A stretch of DNA of 64,000 bases from JBBATK01 sp044228685. Its GTDB lineage: Bacteria > Bacteroidota > Ignavibacteria > Kapaibacteriales > NICIL-2. The DNA lies in contig JBGAUL010000020.1 in the NCBI GenBank assembly GCA_044228685.1, positions 23,078 to 87,077 of the forward strand, read 5' to 3'. Position 1 is the first letter of the stretch. Each line of letters starts with the position of its first letter. The position numbers were made by a program, and so were the translations under genes. This document shows positions 24,905 to 34,098 of the stretch, piece after piece. The notes under the pieces were generated by a model. That model saw only the letters and a list, made by a program, of their open reading frames with translations, made no database searches and was not told the origin of the DNA.

Positions 24905-26737
24905 ATGAGTACGGCAAGTACAGCCATAAGCGAGAGCGATCAGCACCTGAACGGACACGCGTCCGATCACGGTCATTCGCATCACGAACTCTCATTTATC
25001 CGCAAGTATATTTTTTCAAGTGACCATAAGACAATTGCAAAGCAATTCATGGTAACGACCTTATTCTTCCTCATGGTAGGTGGATTGGCTGCGTTATTGG
25101 TTCGCTGGAAAATTGCTTATCCGGATCAAGCAGTACCGATCATCGGAAGCTTGTTGCCGGACACTTGGGCATCTGATGGTGTAATTCAGCCTGGCTTTTA
25201 TACGCAGTTGCTAACCATGCACGGCGCAATCATGTTGTTCCTTGTGATCATTCCAATGGTGAATGGTTTCATTGGAAACTTTGCGATTCCGCTCATGATT
25301 GGTACAGACGATATGGCTCTACCAACGCTCAATATGTTTTCTTTTTGGTTGAACATTCCTGCAGCGATGTTGCTCATGGCTGGTTTTGGTTTAGAATCTG
25401 GTATGGCAGCAGGAGGCTGGACGGTATATCCGCCACTGTCGGCGATATCAGGCTTAGGGCAGACACTATGGATAGCGGGTCTGTTTCTCGTGGGCTTCTC
25501 GTCGATTATGGGCGGTATCAACTATATCACGACAATCCTTAACAAACGAGCTAAGGGCATGACGCTGTTCCGCATGCCAATGACGATTTGGGCTCTTTTT
25601 ATCACTGCAATTCTCATCACCTTGGGCACGCCGGTACTAGCCGCGTCCCTGGTTATGTTGTTCTTTGATAATTGTCTTCATACCAGCTTCTTCATTCCTC
25701 AGCACTTGCTGGCAAGTTCAGCGCTTGATGGTTCCAGCATCTGGGCTGGTGGTGGACAACCCCTGTTGTTTCAACACCTTTTCTGGTTCTATTCTCACCC
25801 CGCTGTATATATCATGATTGTGCCTTCAATGGGTGCAGTTTCTGATATCATTTCAACATTTTCACGTCGACCAATCTTCGGTTACAAGGCGATGGTTTTT
25901 GCCATCATGGGTATTGGTTTCTTGGGCTTCATCGTTTGGGGACACCACATGTTCCAATCCGGTATGAGTCCATTGCTAGGTACCACCTTCGTATTGTCAA
26001 CAATTGTAATTGCTGTTCCTTCGGCTATCAAAGTGTTTAACTGGCTGGGTACCTTATGGGGAGGAAGCATTCGCTTTAGCTCCGCGATGCTCTGTGCATT
26101 GGCATTCGTGTCAATGTTCATCATTGGTGGATTGAGCGGAATTTTCATGGCTTCTGCAGCTGTAGATATTTACATCCACGATACATATTTCATTGTTGCT
26201 CACTTCCACTACGTGTTGTTCGGTGCTTCGATGTTCGGTGTATTTGGAGCTATCTACTACTGGTTCCCGAAACTCTATGGTAAGATGTTGAATGAGTCAT
26301 GGGGACGTAAGCACTTCTTCTGGTCATTCTTGTTCTTCAACCTGACCTTCTTCCCGATGCACATGATCGGTCTTGGTGGACACATGCGTCGTATCGCGGA
26401 TCCAACCGTGTATGACTTCCTCAAGCCATTCCAGCCGATGAACGCATTTATTACATGGTCAGCTATCGGACTTGGTTTCTCACAGTTCTTCCTTCTGGCA
26501 AATATCTTCTGGAGTTTGAAGTACGGACAAAAGGCGCCTCGCAATCCTTGGCGTGCTAACACACTTGAGTGGGCAGCACCGCCACATCCAGGACACGGCA
26601 ACTTCGATACAGACATTACAGTGTATCGTGGTCCTTACGAATACTCACAAGAAGGTCGTGAATCTGACTACTATCCACAGTGGATTCCACCAGAAGAGTC
26701 TGAAGTGGCAGAACCGAAGCACGCAATGGTTCACTAG
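24905..26737 (+). CDS. coxA: Cytochrome c oxidase subunit I, A2-type heme-copper oxidase
   Basis: Subunit I reduces oxygen at the heme a3-CuB site and pumps protons. The 610-residue product has about 12-13 membrane helices. Heme a ligands are His106 and His435, heme a3 His433 (VAHFHY), CuB His298, His347 and His348, with the cross-linked Tyr302 (HPAVY). The K-channel lysine is Lys376 (AIKVFNW). Helix VI has YSHPAVY (Tyr296-Ser297) instead of the glutamate of GHPEVY, which is the mark of A2-type oxidases such as that of Rhodothermus marinus. The N-terminus is histidine-rich. A GAGG lies seven bases upstream of the start. Confidence 0.96.
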   Translation: MSTASTAISESDQHLNGHASDHGHSHHELSFIRKYIFSSDHKTIAKQFMVTTLFFLMVGGLAALLVRWKIAYPDQAVPIIGSLLPDTWASDGVIQPGFYTQLLTMHGAIMLFLVIIPMVNGFIGNFAIPLMIGTDDMALPTLNMFSFWLNIPAAMLLMAGFGLESGMAAGGWTVYPPLSAISGLGQTLWIAGLFLVGFSSIMGGINYITTILNKRAKGMTLFRMPMTIWALFITAILITLGTPVLAASLVMLFFDNCLHTSFFIPQHLLASSALDGSSIWAGGGQPLLFQHLFWFYSHPAVYIMIVPSMGAVSDIISTFSRRPIFGYKAMVFAIMGIGFLGFIVWGHHMFQSGMSPLLGTTFVLSTIVIAVPSAIKVFNWLGTLWGGSIRFSSAMLCALAFVSMFIIGGLSGIFMASAAVDIYIHDTYFIVAHFHYVLFGASMFGVFGAIYYWFPKLYGKMLNESWGRKHFFWSFLFFNLTFFPMHMIGLGGHMRRIADPTVYDFLKPFQPMNAFITWSAIGLGFSQFFLLANIFWSLKYGQKAPRNPWRANTLEWAAPPHPGHGNFDTDITVYRGPYEYSQEGRESDYYPQWIPPEESEVAEPKHAMVH

Positions 26738-26772
26738 TTCGAGTATTTCACCACAGCTTAATAACAACCGTT

Positions 26773-27708
26773 TTGGACGTATCAGCTATAGAGACAATTG
26801 ATCAGGTACAACCTGAAGAGTACACTTCACTCACGTGGAGTGTGCGCTTAAAGGCGTACTATGAGTTGTCGAAGCCGGGTATCACCCAGATGGTTGTCCT
26901 GACGGCGGCTGCCGGTTATTACTTAGCCGTTCCTTCAACCGCATATTTCAGTTCTGTACCACATCTGTTGCGCTTTGCAATGATGCTCATCGGTACAGCA
27001 TTGATAAGTGCAGGTGCTTGTTCAATGAACCAGTATTTGGAACGTGACGATGATGCGCACATGAAGCGCACTCGCACGCGTCCGATTCCGAGTGGAGTGA
27101 TAAGCCCGGCATCAGCGATGGTGTTTTCGACCATATGCTCGGTAGCCGGTTTAATGCTTCTCGCAAGCATTGATTCTTTGACATGTGTACTGGCAGCATT
27201 GACCTATGTGGTTTATACAGTGCTCTATACGCCAATGAAGAAAAAGACATGGATGGCAATGTTTATCGGCGCCATTCCGGGAGCTTTGCCGGCGATGGGT
27301 GGATGGACTGCCGGGGCCGGATCACTTGGTGTAGGGGGCTGGGTACTCTTTACAATTATGGTTTTGTGGCAGATGCCTCATTTTCTAGCACTGAGTATCA
27401 TGTATCGTCAGGACTACGAGGGTGGTGGCTTTGTTCTTTTAGGAAAGAGTTTCAATGCGAACAAAACAGAGGCAGCTCATGCTCTCATGTATGCGTTAGT
27501 GTTGTTTCCGGTCGCATTGGCATTATGGATGTTTGGAATTGCCGGATCGCTTTATGCGATTGGCTGTTCGGCATTGTCGGTCTTGTTTATTGTGTCAGCA
27601 GTTCGTGTAGTTCGTGACAGCACTGTTGCAAATGCACGAAAGATGTTGTTGAGCTCCTATGCATTTCTCATGGGCGTTTTTCTATTCATGTTCGTCGATA
27701 AAATTTGA
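26773..27708 (+). CDS. ctaB: Protoheme IX farnesyltransferase (heme O synthase)
   Basis: CtaB farnesylates heme B to heme O, the precursor of heme A for the oxidase. The 311-residue, nine-helix membrane protein has the UbiA-type motifs NQYLERDDDAHMKRTRTRP (about residues 87-105) and the second aspartate-rich loop around YRQDYEGGG. The only suitable start is TTG, because the first conserved block (LSKPGIT) needs an upstream start and no ATG is available; no clear Shine-Dalgarno precedes it. Heme A synthase (CtaA) is not in the window. It lies between coxA and coxC. Confidence 0.93.
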   Translation: MDVSAIETIDQVQPEEYTSLTWSVRLKAYYELSKPGITQMVVLTAAAGYYLAVPSTAYFSSVPHLLRFAMMLIGTALISAGACSMNQYLERDDDAHMKRTRTRPIPSGVISPASAMVFSTICSVAGLMLLASIDSLTCVLAALTYVVYTVLYTPMKKKTWMAMFIGAIPGALPAMGGWTAGAGSLGVGGWVLFTIMVLWQMPHFLALSIMYRQDYEGGGFVLLGKSFNANKTEAAHALMYALVLFPVALALWMFGIAGSLYAIGCSALSVLFIVSAVRVVRDSTVANARKMLLSSYAFLMGVFLFMFVDKI

Positions 27709-27723
27709 TTTACGAGGTGTAGA

Positions 27724-28326
27724 ATGTCTGTAGCTTTAGATTTACGACACGAGCCGGTCAGCGGCATCAACCACGGAAAACTGGTGATGTGGATTTTCCT
27801 CGCGTCCGAAATCATGTTCTTCTCAGGTTTCTTCGGTGCGTTTATCGTGTTGCGTAACTCCAACATCGAAGCGTTTACGCATGATTCGACGACCTATTTG
27901 AATGTGCCTTTGGCAACGTTGAATACGGTATTCCTTATCAGCAGCTCTCTAACGATGGCTCTTTCGATCTATCACTTGGAGCGTAAGAATAAGGGAATGT
28001 TCCAGGTCTTCCTTGGAATAACCCTCTTGTGTGCTTTTGGCTTCTTGGTGGTCAAGTTCTTCGAATATTCAGCAAAGTTTGAGCACCACATTTATCCAAG
28101 CAAGAGCATTTTCTTTGCCTTTTATTTCATGATGACGGGATTTCACGGACTGCACGTTATCGGTGGAATTATTCCGATGATGTGGATGTTTATTCGTTCG
28201 TTTACCAAGAAAGGATACACCAAAGCCTATCGTGTTGAAGTACTTGGATTGTACTGGCACTTTGTGGATTTGGTTTGGATTTTCTTGTTCCCGGCTTTGT
28301 ATTTGTTGTTCCCGACTTTGCATTAA
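27724..28326 (+). CDS. coxC: Cytochrome c oxidase subunit III
   Basis: This integral subunit supports the proton pump and oxygen delivery. The 200-residue product has five to six membrane helices, the short form usual for bacterial oxidases. Family marks include the helix starting KLVMWIFLASEIMFF, the GFHGLHVIGG helix and the WHFVDLVWIFLFP end. A GAGGTG Shine-Dalgarno lies upstream of the ATG, 15 bases after ctaB. Confidence 0.93.
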   Translation: MSVALDLRHEPVSGINHGKLVMWIFLASEIMFFSGFFGAFIVLRNSNIEAFTHDSTTYLNVPLATLNTVFLISSSLTMALSIYHLERKNKGMFQVFLGITLLCAFGFLVVKFFEYSAKFEHHIYPSKSIFFAFYFMMTGFHGLHVIGGIIPMMWMFIRSFTKKGYTKAYRVEVLGLYWHFVDLVWIFLFPALYLLFPTLH

Positions 28327-28347
28327 CCATTTGTACGGAGAGAGTTC

Positions 28348-28671
28348 ATGTCACACGACAATCATGATTCACACGGAGATGTTTTACCGGCGTACTATAA
28401 AGTCTTCGGTGGTCTTCTTGCATTTACTGCTTTGACCGTTGGTGCTGCACAGATCCATTTTCCTGTTAGTTGGGGACAAATGGGCGTGATGGTCAACCTC
28501 GGTATTGGTTTGCTTATCGCAACGGTAAAAGTTCTGATGGTGATGTACATCTTCATGCACTTGAAGTTCGACAACAAGTACTTGAGAGCATTCATTTTAG
28601 TACCTGTGTTTCTCTTTATCGTTATGGTTTTTGCTTTGACGAATCTTGAAGATTTCCATCATCCGTTTTAA
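28348..28671 (+). CDS. coxD: Cytochrome c oxidase subunit IV (prokaryotic type)
   Basis: This small accessory subunit of 107 residues has three membrane helices and matches the prokaryotic COX4 family by its core (LIATVKVLMVMYIFMHLKFD). A histidine-rich N-terminus (SHDNHDSHGD) faces the cytoplasm or binds metal; that is inferred. The stop codon shares a base with the start of the next gene (TAATG), so sco translation is probably coupled to it. Confidence 0.9.
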   Translation: MSHDNHDSHGDVLPAYYKVFGGLLAFTALTVGAAQIHFPVSWGQMGVMVNLGIGLLIATVKVLMVMYIFMHLKFDNKYLRAFILVPVFLFIVMVFALTNLEDFHHPF

Positions 28672-29309
28672 TGGATATTGAGCATCATTCCTGTTTTGTG
28701 TGGAGAGGAGCTTCGCTAAGGAGCAACTCTAGAATTCTTGTTCTTTGTCTTCTTATTCTTACGCTTAGCTCGTGCACCGATGAGCGCGATGGACAGGCGA
28801 AGGGGTCACAATCCTATCATTCATCGTTGCCGACTATAAAGGAGGCACCGCTGGTTCATGGTACGGACGCATACTCGAAGGACTTTTCAAGTAATTCACT
28901 GAAAGGCAAAGTATGGTTGGCTTCGTTCATGTTCACTTCGTGTCAAGGAGTTTGTCCGGTGATGAATGCAAACCTTCAACAGTTGCAATCACTTGCTGAT
29001 TTGAAATCGGTTCATTTCGTTTCTATCAGTGTTGATCCGACGACAGATACTCCTGAGGTGTTACGACAATATGCTGAGCATTATGCGGCGCAAGGTGATC
29101 GTTGGACTTTTGTCACCATGCCAATTGACAGCGTTCGAAAGTTGAGCCTGAAAGGTTTTATGTTGACCGATCCTGTTGAACCTTCCGCGCATAGTCCGCG
29201 ATACGCTTTAGTGGACAAAGCCAACATGATTCGTGGTTACTACGACTCTATGGATAGTTCGAAAGTGGAGCAGATGCGTAAGGATATTCTGGATGTTTTG
29301 AGAGAATAA
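28671..29309 (+). CDS. SCO1/SenC family copper chaperone lipoprotein
   Basis: SCO proteins deliver copper to the CuA site of subunit II and reduce its cysteines. The 212-residue product has a lipobox (LSSC, Cys35), the thioredoxin-fold copper motif CQGVC (Cys91 and Cys95) and the copper-binding histidine near residue 174 (HSPRYALVDK). It starts with TAATG overlap to coxD. Its place in the oxidase locus agrees with a job in CuA assembly. Confidence 0.93.
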   Translation: MDIEHHSCFVWRGASLRSNSRILVLCLLILTLSSCTDERDGQAKGSQSYHSSLPTIKEAPLVHGTDAYSKDFSSNSLKGKVWLASFMFTSCQGVCPVMNANLQQLQSLADLKSVHFVSISVDPTTDTPEVLRQYAEHYAAQGDRWTFVTMPIDSVRKLSLKGFMLTDPVEPSAHSPRYALVDKANMIRGYYDSMDSSKVEQMRKDILDVLRE

Positions 29310-29330
29310 TCGTATTGGTTCATTGACATT

Positions 29331-29894
29331 ATGGCATCAGATGTTTTTCGTGAGCTCTCGGAGTCACGATTAAAAGTTGTGATAACTGCGATTTCCGCTA
29401 CTGTGTGTGCACTCGTTGCATTCATGGTGCTGTTTCCCGGTGCCTTGGCACTGGGGAGATTTGACGTGAGTTATGCGCCGAAGCTGCACGCGTTTATTAA
29501 TGGGACCTGTTTTGTTCTGTTGATATCAGCCTATGTTGCGATTCGCTCAAAGCGAATTCAGCTCCACCGGGCACTCATGTTGAGTACTTTATTGCTGAGT
29601 TCGGTTTTTCTTGTTTCGTATGTCGTGTATCACTCACAGCAACAAGAGCCGGTTCACATAGGGGCAGAAGGAACAGTTCGACTCCTGTACTTTGGAATAT
29701 TGATTTCGCACATTGTTTTAGCGGCAATCATTCTGCCACTGGCATTATGGACAATTGCGAGATCGTGGAGAGGTGAGTTTGCTAAGCACCGTCGTATTGC
29801 GAAGATCACATTGCCGATTTGGCTGTATGTGACTCTCAGTGGAGTGCTTGTGTATTTGATGTTATATGTCTGGTATCCGTCTGGAGTTGTATGA
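29331..29894 (+). CDS. DUF420 (CtaM/YozB-like) membrane protein
   Basis: The 187-residue product has five predicted membrane helices and histidines spaced as in the DUF420 family (KLHAFINGTCF, QLHRALM, YHSQQQEPVHIG, LISHIVLAA, KHRRIAKIT). In Staphylococcus, the related CtaM is required for a working aa3-type oxidase; by analogy this protein probably helps assemble the A-type oxidase. It overlaps the next small gene by four bases (ATGA). Confidence 0.88.
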   Translation: MASDVFRELSESRLKVVITAISATVCALVAFMVLFPGALALGRFDVSYAPKLHAFINGTCFVLLISAYVAIRSKRIQLHRALMLSTLLLSSVFLVSYVVYHSQQQEPVHIGAEGTVRLLYFGILISHIVLAAIILPLALWTIARSWRGEFAKHRRIAKITLPIWLYVTLSGVLVYLMLYVWYPSGVV

Positions 29895-30151
29895 TGACAC
29901 GACGATACATATTGAGCACTATTGTGCTCGTGCTTCTTGCAAGTGTTGCGGTTTGGGCTTGTCCTAGCTGCAAAGAAGCATACGAAGCTGGATCAAAAGA
30001 CGCAGCAATTGGGGAGAGTTATTCTTACAGTGTTGTGTTTTTCCTTGGAATGTTTTTTACGATGCTGTTCGGCGGAACGGCGTTTTTGAGTTGGAAGATT
30101 AAGCGAGCAATGAGATTGCGCGCTGCAGGTTTTACGATTGAAAATCATTAA
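29891..30151 (+). CDS. Small membrane protein with CPSCK motif, function unknown
   Basis: This protein of 86 residues is not recognised as a named family. It has an N-terminal hydrophobic segment ending in VAVWA, directly followed by CPSCKEAYEAG, and a second hydrophobic helix (VVFFLGMFFTMLFGG) before a basic tail. If the first segment is a cleaved signal, the CPSC motif sits near the periplasmic N-terminus. Its start overlaps the DUF420 stop (ATGATGA), and actA follows 12 bases later, so it is embedded between the oxidase and ACIII parts. A role in handling copper, heme or disulfides for the respiratory complexes is inferred only from the motif and place. Confidence 0.75.
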   Translation: MMTRRYILSTIVLVLLASVAVWACPSCKEAYEAGSKDAAIGESYSYSVVFFLGMFFTMLFGGTAFLSWKIKRAMRLRAAGFTIENH

Positions 30152-30163
30152 ACGGGTCTATCT

Positions 30164-30919
30164 ATGTTTAACAGATCAACAGATATCAATATCAAGAAGG
30201 GGATCATCGGTGGTGGTCTTGGACTTTTTGTGTTGGTAACGATTGGATTTTTTGGAATGCAAAACCGCGTAACAGATCGCGGTTATCGTCCTCAACAACC
30301 GATCCCATTTTCCCACAAGCTGCACGTCGACACGCTGGCTATGCATTGTCAGTATTGTCACACTGCAGTTGAGCAATCTGCACACTCACCAATTCCGAAC
30401 ACCAGCACTTGTATGGGCTGTCACCAAGTTGTGAAGGCAGATAGTCCGAGGCTGAAAATGGTTCGCGACAGTTGGGAAAGTGGTCAGCCGATTGAGTGGG
30501 TGCGCGTGCACAAGTTGCCTGACTATGCGTTTTTCGACCACAGTCGTCACATCCGCAATCAGATTGACTGTCAATCCTGCCACGAAAAGATTGAAGAGCA
30601 GGGCGTGGTATCACAGAACAAAGCTCTGTCAATGGGATGGTGTCTTGATTGTCACCGCAATCCTGAGCAGAATGTTGTTCCGGCTCGCATGATCTCCGGC
30701 ATTTTTACCGGTGCACGTGTTGATTACACAACAAAAGAAAAGCTCTATACATCTATCAACCCTGACATGATGAAGGGTGTTGCTGAGCGTTCAAAGGCAA
30801 TTACAAATCCGCAGTTCGGTCAATTTGAAACAGAAGTACCAAAGCAAGAAGTTGCCGGTATTCCGCACCCGAAAGTTCCGGGGTATGGTCCTGAAAATTG
30901 TAGCGCGTGCCACCACTAA
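30164..30919 (+). CDS. actA: Alternative complex III pentaheme cytochrome c subunit ActA
   Basis: ActA is the multiheme subunit of alternative complex III, a quinol:cytochrome c oxidoreductase that replaces the bc1 complex. The 251-residue product has one N-terminal membrane anchor (about residues 12-30) and five CXXCH motifs (CQYCH, CMGCH, CQSCH, CLDCH, CSACH), the number expected. Bis-histidine ligands such as FSHKLHV and FFDHSRH fit the class III-like heme arrangement. It is the first act gene and follows the oxidase genes. Confidence 0.95.
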   Translation: MFNRSTDINIKKGIIGGGLGLFVLVTIGFFGMQNRVTDRGYRPQQPIPFSHKLHVDTLAMHCQYCHTAVEQSAHSPIPNTSTCMGCHQVVKADSPRLKMVRDSWESGQPIEWVRVHKLPDYAFFDHSRHIRNQIDCQSCHEKIEEQGVVSQNKALSMGWCLDCHRNPEQNVVPARMISGIFTGARVDYTTKEKLYTSINPDMMKGVAERSKAITNPQFGQFETEVPKQEVAGIPHPKVPGYGPENCSACHH

Positions 30920-31019
30920 TTGACGGTGTGAACTCTTCAAGCTTCAGTCATCCCTTATCAGTCCGTAGCAGTCGGTTGATTACAACAATTACGAACGAAA
31001 ACAACACAGCGAGTATATC

Positions 31020-34000
31020 ATGCTAGAGCACGAACAATCGAATATGCAATACTGGAAAAATCCAGATTTGGCTGGATCAGCAGATCCGGATTCAACTGGA
31101 GAATTCCGCGAAGGCTATGACACGATGCCGACTTTTGAAAATCCCATTAGTCGTCGTTCCTTCATGGCACTGCTTTCAGCCTCCATGGCTGTAACTGCAG
31201 CTGCGTGTCGTCGTCCGGACCACAAGTTGGTTCCTTCGGTAAAGAGTCCTGAATACATCATTCCGGGTTTGCCGAATCACTACGCAACTGTGTACATGCA
31301 TAAGAATGCTGCACACAGCTTGGTCGTGAAGGTACGTGAAGGACGTCCGGTCAAAGTTGACGGAAACGATCAGCATCCGATCGCAGCAGGCAAGACCAGT
31401 GTGTATGTTCAATCAACCTTGATGAACCTCTACGATCCTGATCGTATGCGTCTGGCGGTTACAGGTCGTGTAGCAGAAAAGCCAAAGACCGGTGGTTTCT
31501 CAACTCCGCAGAATGCCATCAATCAAATGGCTCAGGCAATGACCGCTGCGAAGACTGCCGGAAAGCAAACAAGAATCTTGATGGAGGAGCATTGCTCACC
31601 ATCACTCGATGCCTTGTGTAAAGAGATCGAAGCTGCTCATCCGGATATTCGTTTTGTGACCGTGCCTTCTATCGTCACTGACGGCGCTGCTGTTGCCAAT
31701 AAAGCACTCTTTGGAATTGATGCTGAGTTCGTACCGGACTTTTCGAAGGCATCATTCATCCTCAGCGTAGATGCTGATTTTCTTGGAACAGACAAAAACG
31801 CTCATTATCACACAAGAATGTTTGCAGCAGGTCGTAAGCCAAGCAAAGATCATCCGGAGATGATCAAGCTCGTTGCTGCTGAAGGAAACTTCTCGCTAAC
31901 CGGTATGAATGCCGATGAGCGTATCAAATTGAACGCTAATGAATTTGAAGGTTTTCTCGCCGCTGTCTACAATGCAGTTGCTTCCAAGAAGGGCGCAGCC
32001 GGAATGTCAGGTGTTGCGGAAGTCAAGGCAGAAGAAGCAAAGAAATGTGCAGCTGAATTGATTGAAGCCGGTGCACGTGGCGCCGTTGTAGTTGGCGCTC
32101 ACTTGTCTGCAAAGGCAAATGCTCTGGGCATGGCTATTAACAGCATGCTCGGTTCGGTTGGACCCAACGCAGTGTTTAGCGCAACCTTGCCGAACAGTCA
32201 TGCAAAGGGAAGTGGAATTGAACAATTACGAAATGACGTTCGCTCCGGAAATGTATCAGTTGTCTTGAGCTGCGACGCTAACGTGATGTACACCGGCGAT
32301 GCAGACTTACGCAGTCTGATTGGCGCTGTTCCGTCACTCTTCTCAGTAAGCATGTATGACGATGAAACCGCAGCATTCTGCAGTATCAATCTTCCATTGG
32401 CTCATCAATATGAGTCATGGGGTGATGCAGTTAGCTTTGACGGTACATTGTCGCTGCAACAGCCTTTGATCGCCCCACTCAACGAAGGTTCTATGTCGGT
32501 AGGCGACACCTTGCTTATGCTCGCCAAGGCTCTCGATGCAACAAGCTTTGCTGCTGCTCCGAGCTACTACGATTACGTAAAGACACGCTGGATGAATGTT
32601 GTGCACGATGATGCAGGCTGGGAATCAGCACTGCGTTCAGGGGCAGTAGTTGCCGCGGCTGGTGCTGCTAACTCATCGGCCCTTAGCGCCAATGTTTCAG
32701 CAATCGCTTCGTTGGCGTCCGCACCGAAGCTTGATGGAATCGTACTCATGACAGTGCCGGGATACACAGTGTACGACGGAACATTTACCAACAATAGTTG
32801 GATGATTGAATGTCCGGATCCCATCACCAAGCACACCTGGGAAAACGTTGCGATGATGAGCAAGAACACAGCTGCAAAGCTTAATGTTCCGGCTGATAGA
32901 GTCGTTAACCTGAACAATGGTGATCGCGCTGAAATCGATTTGCCAGTACTCATTCAACCAGGTATGGTTGATGACTTGATTGTTACTGCGGTTGGCTACG
33001 GACGTGGCGTTGGCAATGTTGCCAAGGGCTATGGAGCTAATGCATATCGTATGCTCAAGCAGGGAACATCGATTGGCTACTGTGCAGTAAGCGTTAAAGA
33101 CACGGGTAAGAAGAATGTTGTTGCTCGTACACAAGGATATTTCCACGCTCAACACAGCAAAGGCACTGAGTGGGATCCAAAGGCACCAGAGAGCAAGGAA
33201 CGTGATATTGTACGTGACATGACTCTGGAAGACGTTCGCAAGGGCGTTGTGATCAATAAGCTCGAAGAGATGAACGGAGAGCACAAAGAAGGCGACAAGT
33301 TCATCAAGCCTTTGACTCTACTCTCGGGTTATGAGTACAAAGGACACCGCTGGGGCATGGTTATCGACACATCAGCATGCACAGGTTGCAATGCTTGTGT
33401 TGTTGCATGTCAGAGCGAGAACAACATTGCCACAGTTGGTAAAGAGCAGGTAATTCGCGGACGTGAAATGCACTGGATCAGATTGGACTTGTACTACAAG
33501 GGCGATCCTGAAAATCCGGAAAGCGTTGTTGAGCCGATGATTTGTCAGCACTGCGAAAACGCTCCGTGCGAAAACGTTTGTCCGGTTGCTGCAACAACCC
33601 ACTCACCGGAAGGTCTCAATGAAATGACCTACAACCGCTGTGTTGGTACACGTTACTGCCTCAACAACTGCCCGTATAAGGTCCGTCGCTTCAACTTCCT
33701 TGACTACCGTGAGCGTCTCACCGGCAACAAGTCACCAATGGAATATGTCTTCAATCCTGACGTTACGATTCGCGTACGTGGGGTTATGGAGAAGTGTACG
33801 TTCTGTGTACAGAGAATCAACGAAGCGAAGTATCATGCCAAAGACAAGGGCTTCTCACGCGTACCGGACGGAGATTTGGTTACAGCGTGTCAGGAAGCAT
33901 GTCCGGCATCAGCTATCTACTTTGGAAACACAAACGATCCCAAGAGCGTGGTATCGACGATGAATCAAAACCAACGTTCATTCAAAGTTCTTGAGGAGTT

Positions 34001-34067
34001 GAATGTTCGTCCTTCAGTTACCTACTTGGCAAAAGTTCGTAACAAAAAGGGTGAAGCGGCAGCCTGA
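31020..34067 (+). CDS. actB: Alternative complex III iron-sulfur/molybdopterin-like subunit ActB
   Basis: ActB is the large periplasmic subunit of alternative complex III. The 1015-residue product has a Tat signal (SRRSFMALL at about 44-52) followed by Cys63, which could be lipidated. The first two-thirds resemble molybdopterin oxidoreductases but lack an obvious cofactor-binding cysteine set, as in other ACIII. The last third (about residues 787-960) is a ferredoxin-like domain with CTGCNACVVAC, CQHCENAPCENVC, CVGTRYCLNNC and CTFC with CQEAC, enough for four iron-sulfur clusters. The start with MQYWKNPDL near it fits the family N-terminus. It is 100 bases downstream of actA. Confidence 0.94.
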   Translation: MLEHEQSNMQYWKNPDLAGSADPDSTGEFREGYDTMPTFENPISRRSFMALLSASMAVTAAACRRPDHKLVPSVKSPEYIIPGLPNHYATVYMHKNAAHSLVVKVREGRPVKVDGNDQHPIAAGKTSVYVQSTLMNLYDPDRMRLAVTGRVAEKPKTGGFSTPQNAINQMAQAMTAAKTAGKQTRILMEEHCSPSLDALCKEIEAAHPDIRFVTVPSIVTDGAAVANKALFGIDAEFVPDFSKASFILSVDADFLGTDKNAHYHTRMFAAGRKPSKDHPEMIKLVAAEGNFSLTGMNADERIKLNANEFEGFLAAVYNAVASKKGAAGMSGVAEVKAEEAKKCAAELIEAGARGAVVVGAHLSAKANALGMAINSMLGSVGPNAVFSATLPNSHAKGSGIEQLRNDVRSGNVSVVLSCDANVMYTGDADLRSLIGAVPSLFSVSMYDDETAAFCSINLPLAHQYESWGDAVSFDGTLSLQQPLIAPLNEGSMSVGDTLLMLAKALDATSFAAAPSYYDYVKTRWMNVVHDDAGWESALRSGAVVAAAGAANSSALSANVSAIASLASAPKLDGIVLMTVPGYTVYDGTFTNNSWMIECPDPITKHTWENVAMMSKNTAAKLNVPADRVVNLNNGDRAEIDLPVLIQPGMVDDLIVTAVGYGRGVGNVAKGYGANAYRMLKQGTSIGYCAVSVKDTGKKNVVARTQGYFHAQHSKGTEWDPKAPESKERDIVRDMTLEDVRKGVVINKLEEMNGEHKEGDKFIKPLTLLSGYEYKGHRWGMVIDTSACTGCNACVVACQSENNIATVGKEQVIRGREMHWIRLDLYYKGDPENPESVVEPMICQHCENAPCENVCPVAATTHSPEGLNEMTYNRCVGTRYCLNNCPYKVRRFNFLDYRERLTGNKSPMEYVFNPDVTIRVRGVMEKCTFCVQRINEAKYHAKDKGFSRVPDGDLVTACQEACPASAIYFGNTNDPKSVVSTMNQNQRSFKVLEELNVRPSVTYLAKVRNKKGEAAA

Positions 34068-34098
34068 TTGACAACGAGAATTAAAAAATCATTGAATC

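Noticed and set aside
31020..33200. ActB as an active molybdenum enzyme
   Set aside because: The ligand pattern for the cofactor is not visible, and known ACIII ActB proteins lack molybdopterin.
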